Origin: Xiphydria camelus
Lineage: Eukaryota; Arthropoda; Insecta; Hymenoptera; Xiphydriidae
DNA: 64,000 nt
Assembly (NCBI GenBank): GCA_963678675.1
Contig: OY783194.1
Span: 29,366,278-29,430,277, forward strand
Reading direction: 5' to 3'
Under the pieces are notes generated by a model. The model was not told the origin of the DNA. It worked only from the letters and a program-made list of their open reading frames with translations, and did not search any database. This document shows positions 23,060 to 34,061 of the stretch, in pieces (the first letter of the stretch is position 1; the number at the start of each line of letters is the position of its first letter). The position numbers and the translations under genes are program-made.

Positions 23060-25092
23060 TTTATTTTTGACGTAGGAAGATTTTTTTCTCTCACATAATG
23101 GCATAATTATGTATCTTACACGTAATATAACTATATACAATGGCGTAGAATCTTATTAATACAAAGTAGCTTACGTTTACGATCGCGCGACATCAACCAT
23201 CGCCGCGCCTCGTCGCTCCTTTACGCGTCTCTCTCGCGCAATCGGTGATATTATTGATATTATTTCTCGTACCACTAGAGATTCACGATGATATTACATT
23301 TTAACTCTGTATACACGAAATATACACACACGTTTATCCTAAGGGTCTCTCTTATATGATCTGCATTTTTTTTCACTTCTCCCTCCTCGGGGCTCTAAAC
23401 TCTTGTCCGCCGCGGCTCCGCGCTTCGCTGTAGCGCGGATGCGGCCCCGCGCGTCTTCACGTCCGCTTCGGCGCGAAGCGCGCTCGCTTCGCCCCGCCAA
23501 CCGGACGAGCTACTCTATTCGTCCCAACCAAAGCGATACCTAAGATACAGATATCTAAGAGTCGTTATATAATTTACAGAGAGTCCTTCGCAAACTCTTT
23601 CTCGACGCCCGGAGGACAACTCGAGGACTCGCAGACAAACCCGCTTGTCTCCTCGACCGTCGCTTGACTCTTGCGCGCGCACCGTCGCTCTTATTTACAG
23701 AAACCCTTCCGGCGCGATACTGGCCGCGACAATTGATATGAATAATCGCCTATCCGTAGTAGTCAACGACGACACGGCGTTGCGACGACGGGAATTCGTG
23801 ATCGTATCGTTAGAAAAATAAAAAATAATATGGATACGCGTTCCGATAGTCTTTGATTAATAAATACGTAAGTGTACGTCGACTAAGTTTTAATAGCTTG
23901 TGGGAAATAGTTTTGATTCTTTCTTTTGTTATTTACAATGTGTTTCGCGGTCGGTGATTCGCCGCATCGAAGGTGCGATTTTGTTTTAATCGTCACGGAA
24001 AATCGTCCTCGGCGACGGAAATCTGTAAAAATATGCGCGTTTCTCGGCCGGCTTCTTCAAAGACTTTCGTATCATCGTCGAACCATCGGCGGGAGGTGTT
24101 ACATCTTTTTATGATTTCCGCACTCGGAAATCGACGACGGAAATGAGGGAAGTTCGGGGGCGAATACGATTGTCGATAATTGTTGAGACGCTGGTCACGT
24201 GACTGTGTGTCGCGTTTCAGGAGAGGAGACCAAAGGGGAAACTCGAAGCGAATGTAGACTGTAAAAAAAGTTGTGTTAAATTTAATATAATTGTATAAAA
24301 AGCTTTTATTTTTAATACGTGATTGTGAAAATTAATACACTCCCTTATGAAATTGAAAAGGGCAAAATTTCATATATTAATATTTCATAATACCGAGTGT
24401 GGTTAATTTTTATAATCGCGCATTTTGGAAAAAAAAGCTTTATATAAAAGTATATTAAAACTACAATATTTGTTTACAGTGTAGACAGGAAAAACACGAC
24501 GAAGTCCCCGTGTCGATTGCACCGCTGTGCTGTTCCCTCCAACCACGTTGCGCGAGTGATCTGTAAATGACGACGAATTTAATCGTCTCTAATCGGCATT
24601 TACACTTATTGTCGAACGTGGCCGGGATGCACGTCCCGCGACGCTTTGGCAGCAGTGGTATCCCCAGGTGTCGTTCGGATCAGAGTGACGTTGAGTTCCC
24701 ACTTCGAATTCCGCGGATGGATCGACTCGCCGTGATGCTTCGGTTGGTCTCGGTCTTCTTCGCGTGATGCAGATCCTCTTCGAACGTGACAGACCGCCGT
24801 GTATTTCGCACGGTACTTCAATTCTCGCTTCCAACCACCTTCGACTCCCCGATCCTCTTCAGACTTCAGTCAAATCATCGTCGCGACTCACGCGAATTGT
24901 TCAGACCCCCCCCGCGGATCATCCTCCGCTGTATCGCGAGAAGCGTCATCAGTCATCATCGTCCGTATCGGAGTCGTCCTCGAACTCGACCGCAAGCTCC
25001 GTCGCGGCCGGGACGCCGACGCACCACTTTCGATCGACCGTCGTCACGCCGCTCCTTTCCGGGTAAATCGGTCCCTCGGACCTCGCAGACTG
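23060..25092 (-). other. otd: probable otd 3' UTR and downstream zone, end not resolved
   Basis: This lies directly after the TAG. Candidate poly(A) signals on the minus strand are ATTAAA at 24583-24578, AATAAA at 24310-24305 (inside an AT-rich TIR element) and AATAAA at 23065-23060. The sequence cannot show which is used. No coding frame with recognisable features is present. 23.4-23.7 kb is CpG-rich. Confidence 0.4.
24256..24483. mobile_element. AT-rich long-TIR element in the otd 3' zone
   Basis: Starts ACTGTAAAAAAAGTTGTG and ends ATATTTGTTTACAGTGTAG. Inner AATACGTGATTGTGAAAATT and complement. It supplies a minus-strand AATAAA at 24310-24305 that could serve otd 3' processing. Confidence 0.75.
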
Positions 25093-25779
25093 CTACACCA
25101 TCGCCTGGTACTTCTGCTCGTAGCAGTCGGTCGGCTCCCCGGGCAACGCGGCCACGTCGTTCGCCGTCGGGTTCAGGTGGGACATGGAGGACGTCAGATG
25201 GGACATGGAGGACGTGAGGGTCATGTTGTGGTGGTACTGCGGATGGTGGTAGTTGCTCTGCGGACTGTGGTGCATGTGGGATATCTGGCTCGGGTAGTAC
25301 TCGCCGGTGGTGTAAGGATTCTGGTACGCGTTGTACTGACCGGGGTAGCACTGGCCGGGGTTGACCGGGCCGGGCGACGCGGAGCTCCACGCGAAGCCGT
25401 ACTCGCCGTGGTGGATTTGATTCATGGGCGGCGGATAGGAGGAGGGCGGCAGCTGGCTGGAGCCCGGCGTCAGGGGTGGCGACGGCGTGGTCAGGGCGCT
25501 GCTGGCGCCGCTGCCACCCGTCGGCGCCGAGCCGACCCGCGGGTAAGTCGAGGTGATCGACAGCTGGGGCGAGTTCGGTCCGGGCGCCTCCTTTCCGCGC
25601 GGCGGCGACGCCGGGGACGCGCGGCGGTTCGACGCGGCGGAGTTCGTCGACGAGGACATCTTGCCGTTGTTCGCCGCTTGGGACTGATTGGTCCGCGTCG
25701 CACCCTTCGGCGGCGAGGGCTGCTGCTGCTGCTGCTGGAGCTGCTGCCGGCACTTTGCCCGACGGTTCTTGAACCATAC
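25093..25779 (-). CDS. otd: orthodenticle terminal exon: K50 recognition helix and C-terminal activation region
   Basis: Last coding exon, residues 128-355. The acceptor is TGTTTCAG ending at 25780. It starts VWFKNRRAKCRQQL, the rest of homeodomain helix 3, with Lys at homeodomain position 50 (residue 131); Lys50 specifies TAATCC-type sites in the Otd/Bicoid/Pitx class. A six-Gln run follows (142-147, encoded by CTG/CAG repeats at about 25721-25739). The rest is a Ser/Pro/Tyr/His-rich low-complexity tail with a WSS-ASPG element (258-263) reminiscent of the Otx WSP motif, an SSMSHLT unit present twice in tandem, and the end DCYEQKYQAMV before TAG at 25095-25093. Three exons joined give 1068 nt, 356 codons with stop, a normal size for insect Otd. 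GC is much higher than the neighbouring DNA, which produces a long spurious opposite-strand frame. Confidence 0.97.
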   Translation of the reverse strand, partial: VWFKNRRAKCRQQLQQQQQQPSPPKGATRTNQSQAANNGKMSSSTNSAASNRRASPASPPRGKEAPGPNSPQLSITSTYPRVGSAPTGGSGASSALTTPSPPLTPGSSQLPPSSYPPPMNQIHHGEYGFAWSSASPGPVNPGQCYPGQYNAYQNPYTTGEYYPSQISHMHHSPQSNYHHPQYHHNMTLTSSMSHLTSSMSHLNPTANDVAALPGEPTDCYEQKYQAMV

Positions 25780-26149
25780 CTGAAACAGGACGAGAGGAAC
25801 GGGGGATCCTCGGTTAGAGATGCTGCTCCGTGGATTCTTTGGTATCGTTTTGTTCCGTAGTGTGAGAAGAGTTTCTATTTTTATGATATAATCGTATGTG
25901 AAACTTGTATCCGATACTTGTAAGGTATAACTGTCCCGATAGCCGGAGCCCAATATCCGGACAGGCGTAAAAAGTCATACAGTAGATTCTACTCGGGTCT
26001 TTTTTTTTTTACTAGTGACACTTTCTGTACACATCCGTAATTTTCATTGAAGATTTTTTTTTCACTAGTCGTTCCTTTTCATCCCATTCGATAATTTGAA
26101 TTATACTCCAATAGGCTACTAGGATGTGTCCTACTATTGAGAGAGTTAC

Positions 26150-26340
26150 CTTACCTGATTATGAGAATTAACACTTCCTCGTGAGAAATTTGTATTAAAT
26201 ATTTATCGAACTTTACATACAATCGTATGAAATTGAACATAAATTTCACAACGAAGTATATCAATTTTCATAATCACGTATTCGATAAAAGCATTATATA
26301 CGATTATATTAAAAAAAAATACACATTTTTCTTCCAGTAT
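26150..26340. mobile_element. AT-rich long-TIR element (intron 2)
   Basis: Contains AATTTGTATTAAATATTTAT, ATATCAATTTTCATAATCAC and GCATTATATACGATTATATT. The left end is eroded. Confidence 0.6.
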
Positions 26341-27290
26341 AAGTAACGCCTACGTCACCCGTTACGAAAAAGCAAGACGCGTACTTTCCGAGTACATCCA
26401 CACCCCCGACAAAGCGCCGTCGAAAGAGAGGCACGCGGTCGCGCGGAAAGAAAAAGGAACTCGGCGCGGTGGGACGAGTTAATCGGCACAATGGAAAAGC
26501 AATCGCGGAAGGACGAGCGCGCAACATTTCATTAAATCGCGACAATAACAAGTTCCTCGCTAGAGTCGAGGGAGTAACGGGGAGAGAATGGAAGCGAAAG
26601 AGAGAAAGAAAGTGAAACAGCGAGCGAGGGTGATCGGCGTAGGTATTCCCCGAGAGGGCGAACGAGCGAGCGGGGAACCCCCGGGGATATCTCGTCGATC
26701 CGCGCCTATTTGGCGCGCAGGCGCGCGGCGAATCAAAGCCACCAACGACGGGCGAGATTCGGGCTGTACGCGGCGTGACTGTAACAACAAACACACGGAT
26801 ACGCGTAGGCGTGCGAGCGAGAGCGTGACGAGGGCGCGCGCGCGCATCGGAAAAAGTGTGCGTGACGGTGCGTACGCGTGTCGATGGGTGCGTATACGAA
26901 GGGACAAAAAGCGTCCCCTAGTACGCCGCAACCTCGCGCACACCCCTGTAATCCCGGTACAATGTGGGCAGGGGTGCGAGCCTATGAATCTATGCCTGCC
27001 TTTAAAAGCGGGACCCGTTATTGTTGTTATTATTGCTGCATCGTAACAGTTGTTCGCTATTCGGTACATCATTCGTTATAACGTATTTGGATGCGGCGCG
27101 ATGCGAGCGCTGTGGGATTGTACAATTTTTTAATCGAACAACGGGAGGGATCTCTCGTTGGATTCTCGAATTTTGATAATCTTATTATCGATCACGTTGT
27201 ATCTTAACTAAGATTTGCCTGAGGATTTCAACTCTTTTACGAATTCATCAAATCTATTTCTACGCGGAGAAAAAAGATTGGTAATTTTTA

Positions 27291-27454
27291 CAGTGAGCCC
27301 CATACATTAAAAAAAAGTGGTGTTTATTCTTAACACCATTGTATCGGTGTGGCTCTGTATGTACCGCATCTGGTGTCATTCAGTCTCATGCCGTTGTTAT
27401 CTAACACGAAAAGTGGTCTACAACTGTCCACGCCGCAAATTGTTTACAATGCAG
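27291..27454. mobile_element. GTGGTGT-family element
   Basis: Contains AAAAAAAGTGGTGTTTATTC, TAACACCATTG, CATCTGGTGTCATTCAGTCT and ACGAAAAGTGGTCTACA, ending ATTGTTTACAATGCAG. Five copies in the window. Confidence 0.7.
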
Positions 27455-27465
27455 TAATAAGGATC

Positions 27466-27657
27466 CTCGAGGTGAAACGTTGAATTTTTTAGTAGATGCA
27501 GTGCTCCTTTTTTACAGTTCGTTGCGGTATACATCCGTAAATACCCGATACGTATTAACAGATCGTTAAATTTTACCGTTCAAACTGACGTTGATACTAT
27601 TACGAACTGTACAAAGTACGCCATAGTCTATTAAAAACTTCAATGTTTCACCTCGAA
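27466..27657. repeat. long inverted repeat (about 30-bp arms)
   Basis: CTCGAGGTGAAACGTTGAA at the left and CAATGTTTCACCTCGAAG in complement at the right, with TTTTTAGTAGA / TCTATTAAAAA continuing inwards. ACAGTTCGT / ACGAACTGT also pair further in. Confidence 0.75.
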
Positions 27658-28942
27658 GAGCCCTGCTGCTTGGATAGCTTTAACAATTCATGGGTTTTCA
27701 GATGATCTTTCACCAATCCTTTTTCTCTGTGTACATTTTCTTCCTTCCACATTAAAGCAAGCGGGAGTTCGAGTACAATTATCACTTGCACGCACTTTTA
27801 AAAATACATGGACGAATTCGTAGCGCTGCAACCTGTCCAAATGGGAAGGCAAAACGCGATTGTCGCGTAGGTGCGCGCGGCAAAGGCGCGGATATCGCGG
27901 ATCAACCGCAGGAGAGGAACGGCCCCAGCGGGGCGAGAGACGGGCCATTACCGCCCCGTGTTTACATAGCGACACCCCTACGAGCCGCAAACTGAAAGCC
28001 ATCCCGAACTCGCAGCTACCCCAAAAAGTAACCCTGCAGCCACCCCGGCGGGTCGCTCCTCCGGACGCGAAGGGTGACCTCTTCGCGTCTACCACGAGAG
28101 CCGGAGGTGCAAATTGCACCACCATCTGGTTTACATCCACGCGCGCGCGATCCACCCCTGGCGCGATCGCACCGCGCTGCAGCTGCGTTGACACTGTGTG
28201 TTGCGATAAATATATTTTCATATTTGCACGATTATTATTGATATCTTGCGCGCCGGGTGTGACGCCGTTGACGTGTCGGTAAACACGCGGGAAATTGAAG
28301 GTCGATGATATACGAACGAATTGTTATTTCGATAATTAGTGATTGTTGGATGAATTTGTTCCTTGTTCTTTTTTTGAGTTTTGAAATTTATTACAGACGG
28401 GAACTCGGTTACCACGTGGGTTGTTGAACGCGCGAAGCTCTTTCCAAGGTTTCATCTCTAAATTGTACAACGTTTTTGCACGTTTCGATGGAATATACTC
28501 GTACAAAAAAGTACCAGACCAACTCCTACCGAAAGTACCCAAATAACGAGACGACCTGCGTCGAAGCGATCGCCCGTAATTCCAAAACTGCTGGCGCTAT
28601 TCCGCGCGGCACGAAGTACCACTTACACGCGTTTACCCGGCTTCAAGGGCAAACAACCCCTGAGCGCAGCCCGATGACCTCTCTTCCCCAAAAATAAAAA
28701 CAACTCTCCCGTCCACTTTCGAGCCCCTCCCCCGAAAAGCGCCGCGCCCATCCCTCGCGCGTGGTCGTTTAAAACTCGTTCAAAACTCGTCCGAACGGTT
28801 AATTGCAAACGACAAACGAACGAACGTCGGGAGAACCGACGCCGACGTACGGACGCATAGAGAGAGGCGCGCGAGCAGCTGCGACGTTCTCGTGCGCCAC
28901 AGACGCGCGGCGGAGAGCGCGACGTCGCTTCGGCAGGGGCTA

Positions 28943-30082
28943 TAATCCACGAACAAATCAACTATGTTGCGCGCCGTATCCTGTACTTCTCTCTCTCTCT
29001 CTCTCCGCCCCTCCGCAGCGTCCCGATTCCCCCGCGATATTATTCGTGTACTGCGCCTGCCTCTCTGCCGCACGCGAGGAGGTAACGCAAGCTCTACGGA
29101 TACGTCATACGTGTACGCGCGTGTAGGTAAGCGAGTACCGCGTTGTATACGCATGCAGAGAGAAAGGGAGAGGACGAGAGAGGAACCGCCAGAAAAACGT
29201 ACCCACGTGTGCGTTCGCGACGTACACCCTTTCTATAGACAGCGCGCGGCCATTCACGTCGGCTTAACTTCGCGCGCGTGGAAACTCCGGGCGGAATTTC
29301 CCCGCTTTTGTCCTATTTCCTCGGCGCAGCGCCGTGCGCGACGCATCCTCGGGACTGCGCCACGAATCTCGCGAGCGAAATGTTTTCTGAACGCCCGACC
29401 TCGTTGACGGGCGGGAGGGAGGGAGGGGGGAGTATAACCCGAGGGCATCGGGACCGCGCGAGAAGCGCTGGGAACACGGGAGAAGTCTGGTACCTCGCGC
29501 GGCGACGGTTAATCCGCGGGACGCGATCCTTGCGAAGTAGAGAGCGAAGAATCGACGGCGGGAGAGCGACGGCGCGCGATGAGAAGAAAGTTCCGCGCGG
29601 GAATGTTTTCCGAAGGTGGACTATATCCTTTTTGGGGCGAGCGAGACACCACGAGCTCTTTTGATTGCGCTACAAAGAAATTCGGGATTCGAGATGCGGC
29701 GATGGGAACGGAGGATTAATCCGGCGGCGGGGGAATGTTCGTGAAACCAGAAATCTATAAAAAAAAACGGGGGGCGGAGAGGAGGATGGTAAATGTGGTC
29801 CGGGGAATTCCGAGCTTTGCGAGAGGTCGCGATTATCGGGAAAAATACTTTTTCCTCGATTTTCCGGAAATGTTTTCGCGGCGACTGGGCTTCCCGTTAT
29901 CGAGAAAACAGTTTATTTGTTGTTAATAAATGTTTGAATATGGCGAGATAAACATTTTGTTGGATCAAATAAATATTCGTTAGCTATTGCAATATTTATC
30001 TGGGGCAATCGTTTGGATGAAACAAACATTTTAATAATTAACACGTATTTTATTCTCCTGAAAAATTAAAATTATTAATCCC
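28943..30082. promoter_or_regulatory. cluster of TAATCC (K50 homeodomain) motifs in otd intron 2
   Basis: TAATCC at 28943-28948 and 29510-29515, a double site GGATTAATCC at 29713-29722 and TAATCCC at 30076-30082. Lys50 homeodomains such as Otd bind this core. The cluster lies in otd's own intron, so autoregulation is possible. Motif presence is seen; function is inferred. Confidence 0.3.
29938..30045 (-). repeat. dispersed repeat in intron 2
   Basis: GATCAAATAAATATTCGTTA, GCTATTGCAATATTTATC and AACATTTTAATAATTAACAC read, in complement, like 13311-13408. TAATAAATGTTTG at its left is inverted relative to the right end. Confidence 0.65.
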
Positions 30083-30683
30083 TTATTATTCAATCCCGAT
30101 CGTATCGAAATGGAGAAAGAAACGTTTACGAATTGAAGAATCCTAATTGACGAGAGAATCTTTTCGACGGTGACGTACATTTTCAAGGGCGGAATTTATT
30201 GTGGAAAAAAAGGAGAGATAGCACTCTCTCTATCTATCTCTCTCTTTCTCTTGCTCGCAAGAGCTGCGGTTATCATCCGAAAGAGAGCGAGTGATCCTTG
30301 CGGTCGCGCGGCGGTATCATCGTCCCCCGTCGCGGATGGAGACGTAACGAGGACCGCAATAAAAGTGTCAACGAGCCCGTCGGCACATCTATCAATGTAC
30401 CGAACGGGACAATGGCGGCGCGGAGGGTGACTCCGCGTTGTGTAAATACCTTAAATCTCGGGCGGCTTTGCGAGAGCACGAAGCTTTTTCGGGGCTTGTT
30501 GTATCGCGTATTGATGGTTGATATACGACGCTTCTCGCGGTATAACGGAAGTTGGTATAACCGCGGTGACGAGTGGCCGGCGTATTGCGTTTCTCAAGGG
30601 GTTTCCTACGACGTCATCTGGTTTCTCGTGTTTCGAGATATCGCGAAAAGTGGGAGAAGAAGAAACGGAGGAAGCAGCAGTAG

Positions 30684-30767
30684 AAAAAGATGTTAATGAA
30701 GATGAAGAAGAAGATGATGAAGAAGATGAAGAAGAAGAAGAAGAAGAAGAAGAAGAAGAAGAAGGTG
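30684..30767. repeat. GAA/GAT trinucleotide tract (intron 2)
   Basis: Almost pure GAA with interspersed GAT over about 84 bp. Reads as poly-Glu or poly-Ser in short frames, but lies within the otd intron and is not coding. Confidence 0.9.
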
Positions 30768-31034
30768 AAACTAAGAACAAACTAAATTATTATAATTGGA
30801 GATAAATTAATCAATAGCCAACAATCAATGCTTAAACTCTCTTCTGCTTCTCGTATACAAGACGCTTCTCGCATCTTCAAAGCTTTTAACGTTAATAACG
30901 ACTTCTGCTGAATACGGCCTCAAGATTCTCCAACTAATCCCCCGACCAGTTTTCCGAGCGCGTGCATGCAATTAATCGAAGACGGGTATGAGACGATCGT
31001 CGAATGGCATCGCTAGCGAGGCAATTAGTATTAC

Positions 31035-31189
31035 CTGAACTCTCGACTCGGGTAGGTTGATCTTCAGGGCGACCTCCTCTCGCATGAAGATATCGGGATA
31101 CCTCGTTTTCGAGAACAGGCCCTCCAACACGTCCAGCTGGGTTCTCGTGAAGGTCGTTCTTTCCCGACGCTGCTTGCGTTGGTTCATTC
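31035..31189 (-). CDS. otd: orthodenticle homeodomain exon (helices 1-2 and start of helix 3)
   Basis: Encodes residues 77-127 of the spliced protein: MNQRKQ followed by homeodomain residues 1-46 ([20 protein letters not shown] through PESRVQ). The acceptor is TTGCAG ending at 31190; the exon opens with GA, completing the split Gly codon, so the junction reads FPQG-MNQRKQ. The donor GTAATA starts at 31034. The intron falls between homeodomain residues 46 and 47, the classical intron site of paired-like homeobox genes. Compared with Drosophila Otd as I remember it, there are changes at positions 11 (Thr), 18 (Gly) and 21 (Ser), all outside the recognition helix. The product is a nuclear sequence-specific DNA-binding factor used in head, eye and anterior axis patterning in insects. 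An in-frame ATG sits at the very start of this exon. Confidence 0.97.
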
Positions 31190-31618
31190 CTGCAATGTGA
31201 GAAACGGAAGGGGTTTGTTTACCAAATTCGTTCGCCAACCAAAAAAGTGTTCGCTACGCAGTTGTAAACGATAACGATGGACGGAATAATGCTCACTGAG
31301 AGGAAATTCCTGGTGGCCGATATAATATCAATTCGATTACGCAAACGTGAAGTCACACCTCCGGAAGAACGCGTGGTACCGCTCTTGTCCTCCAGAAAAG
31401 AAGAGAAGGGAAGCCTATTTTTCGATATTTCGAGGTTCCGTCGACGCGGTACCATCGACATTCTCGACAAATTTCTCATTCTTCGTCTGCACTCGCTCTC
31501 CGCACTTCCGTGAAAAGTCCAGGACCTCTCTGCCTCACAAAAATACTCACCAAAAAGAGAGCCCGGCCATTTCGCAAAATTGTACAGCGGATGCGAGTAC
31601 AAGAAGAGCTCGCTCCTG

Positions 31619-31857
31619 ACGGACAAATTCTATATCTATATTTTCCATATAATTCATACGTTGTTTTGGTCATAAATGGATTATATATGATTTCTATATT
31701 AACAATATAAGGACTATAGGTATATGAATTATACAAAGATTCAAAAATCTGCACATAAGTAATCCTTGTATGATTGATATAGAAATCATACATAATCCAT
31801 ACATGACCAAAACCACATATGAATTATATACTAAATATACAGAACCTTTCCGCCTGG
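31619..31857. mobile_element. CCAGGCGG-family MITE in otd intron 1, near the homeodomain exon
   Basis: Degenerate left end (ACAAATTCTATAT), good right end (GAACCTTTCCGCCTGG). It has inverted GGATTATATATGATTTC blocks. GGATTA/TAATCC words are present at 31678-31683, 31760-31765 and 31793-31798. About 430 bp upstream of the exon in transcript direction. Confidence 0.8.
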
Positions 31858-33085
31858 CTGCGCTGCTGTGAAGAAAGAAGCGAACGTTCGACGAAGAGAA
31901 AAATCTCACCGAGCCATCCTCCGCGTCAATTCGATTCCCTCTAACCCAAGAGCGAACGCTCATATACCTATACCTCTCCCCGTAAACGAAGCCCACGACT
32001 TACACACCCCTGCTTCGTCTTCTTTACGTGGATATAAGAAAAAAAAGGGAAGGAAAGCGACCTCTTCGTCGCTCTGCTGACGCGGTACCATCCCGATTCC
32101 TGACCAACTTCCACCCTCCCGCTATACGCATTCGCGCGGAGACGCGCCCCGTTCCACTGCACCGCGAAGATATACCTACCCCGAGGAGATTCCAAATGAA
32201 ATCGCCCACCCCGCGCGCACGGGGAATATTTTACATCTGCGCGAGCGCGTCTCTCCGACGAGAAGGACCGTTGGAAGCGAGAAGGGTGGTCGGGTGGAGA
32301 GTGACGGGGGAGTGAGGGGGCGCGGCGGGAGGGGAGGGGTGTGAGCATTGCGAGCTCGCGATAGCGTAATTTTGAGCAGCCCCCTTCTCTCTCTCTCTCA
32401 CTCTCTCGTGCCATCAAGCCTCGCTTGGCTCGTTTCGGGACCCGCGTAATCCGCTTACAGGGGGGGACTACGGGGGTACACCCCGGAATACACGACCATC
32501 CAGAGGACCGAGTCGCGGTTCGTTCCCAGCTGCGCCTGGTGGACGCCGCGGCGCGCGGTACAACGCGTCGACGCGATCCGCGCGCCAATAAAGAGACGGC
32601 GAAACGATCGGCGTTCGGCGATTGGCGGCAGTCGATCGGCGCTCTGCGTTGAGACGAGAAGATCGCGAGAAGCGACGCGCGATCGGGAAGCATCGCGGTA
32701 CCGCGTCTATATATGCTTCGCTGCGTAAAAGTAAATTATGTGACGAAGAGAAGGAAAATGAAACGATAATTAGAGAAAAGCTCGCGAGAGAAAAGAACGA
32801 ATAGTATAATCGAATATAAACCCCCGATATGCAACATTCGAGTAAGAGTGAGAGAGATCTCCGCGCGACTCTATATAAGTATCAACAGTGTGGCACAAGC
32901 TCTCCTCGCCGCGCGAAGAGCTTGCAGCAGCGCCAGGCACAATGGTACCGTTTACGAGGCGATCGATGCTCCCGGTTTCTGCGGCCATGCTGGCTCTCCC
33001 TCTTTCTTCCTCTCTCTCTCTCTTCTTTTCCTCCGTCTCTCTCCGCGTAACGACGTGACACAAAAGAGAAAGTTCCGAGGAAGGC

Positions 33086-33260
33086 GGACGGAGGGAGAAA
33101 TCTCGAGAGAGAGAGGGAGAGAGAGAAGGAAGGGCAGAGAGAGGGACGCGGACCGGCCTAGGGAAAGGGAGGAAGGGAGGGAGAGGAAGAGGGGGTGGGT
33201 TGCGGGGGAGAGAAGAGAGGGAGTGGTCCGCCGAGCGAGAGAGAGGAAGGCGGAGATGTC
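33086..33260. repeat. purine-rich GA tract (intron 1)
   Basis: Interrupted GAGAGA / GGAAGG sequence on the + strand, preceded by CTCTCTCTC at 32.99-33.04 kb. Confidence 0.8.
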
Positions 33261-33482
33261 ATCTCGCCTCCTTTTCGGGTTCTGGTCTCTGGCGACATCA
33301 ACGGGACGAACACGAACACAACGACGACTGCCTACGGATCGACTAACGAACTGGTCGAGTGGGCTAAGGGGACATACCGCGTGCCACAGATCGTTCGAGA
33401 TTGCGGTGCCATACAAATTCTGATATACTTGGCTACCGCGGTGGGCGCGACCCTCTCTTTGCCCCTAGTCATTGATCTATGA
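33195..33482 (+). other. 95-codon open frame in otd intron 1
   Basis: Lacks an ATG near its start; the second half (NGTNTNTTTTAYGSTNELVE, then a hydrophobic ILIYLATAVGATLSLPLVI stretch) has protein-like composition with a possible membrane segment. Not recognised; may be chance. Confidence 0.15.
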
Positions 33483-33537
33483 TCTGTATCTTGTGTTTTG
33501 TTGCGCGGAGAGCGCGAGAGTACCTACGGCGATGCAG

Positions 33538-33650
33538 TGAGAGAGAGAGAGAGAGAGAGAGAGAAGGTGAGTCGAGAGAGGAGAGCGCCTGATTGTCGAG
33601 TGGGCGTTGGCGCTACCGTTAACGATCACGCGCGCGCGCGCGCGCGCACA
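33538..33650. repeat. (GA)n then (CG)n microsatellites
   Basis: GA run at 33538-33564 and alternating CG at 33629-33648, within a CpG-rich part of intron 1. Alternating CG can adopt Z-DNA. Confidence 0.85.
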
Positions 33651-34061
33651 CGTCCCTCTCCTCGATCCTCTCGTGCGCGCGGTCCGCGCTGCTACTGGAA
33701 TTATTATTCGTGAAAGCGAGACGCGCGCGCGGATGGGAGCGATCGTGATTATTGTCTAGAAGGCATTGTCGATGCGTGCGCGCGCGTGTGCGCGTACGGG
33801 TGATCGAACGGAGGGATCGATGCTCGGCCGCGATTCGGGCTTATAAAGGTGGAAGCCGTTGATGGGCCGGGACGTTTCGAAATGATCGATCTGCGCCGAA
33901 GCTGCGTGATTTGTAGCTATGCGGCCGCTGGAGAGAGACGCCGCCGGGTTCTCTGACCGAAGGTACGTCGGAGGTGGTGTCTCTCGTACGTGACTTTGCC
34001 GGGAGGATGAGGAAAGACCTGACGCGCGAGCGATCGAGATCGAGTACGCTTGTAGGCTATA

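Larger units (their letters stand above)
27265..27733. mobile_element. outer TIR element holding two other repeats (intron 2)
   Basis: Left CGGAGAAAAAAGATTGGTAA and right end complementary (TCACCAATCCTTTTTCTCTG). Between them are the element at 27291-27454 and the hairpin at 27466-27657. Confidence 0.65.
25780..31034 (-). other. otd: otd intron 2 (about 5.3 kb)
   Basis: Bounded by donor GTAATA at 31034 and acceptor TTTCAG at 25780. It splits the homeodomain between residues 46 and 47. It contains an AT-rich TIR element (26.15-26.34 kb), a nested repeat group (27.27-27.73 kb), a GC-rich block (28.6-29.9 kb) with several TAATCC motifs, and a GAA/GAT tract near 30.7 kb. Confidence 0.93.

Noticed and set aside
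24799..25860. 353-codon open frame on + opposite the otd last exon
   Set aside because: Composition shadow of the GC-rich coding exon on the other strand; extremely Arg/Gly/Val-rich, no domain.
30451..30780. poly-Ser or poly-Glu protein
   Set aside because: Translation of a GAA/GAT microsatellite inside an intron.
31968..32693. 241-codon frame on - in intron 1
   Set aside because: Arg/Ser-rich, arises from CpG- and GA-rich DNA; crosses no splice logic and shows no family feature.
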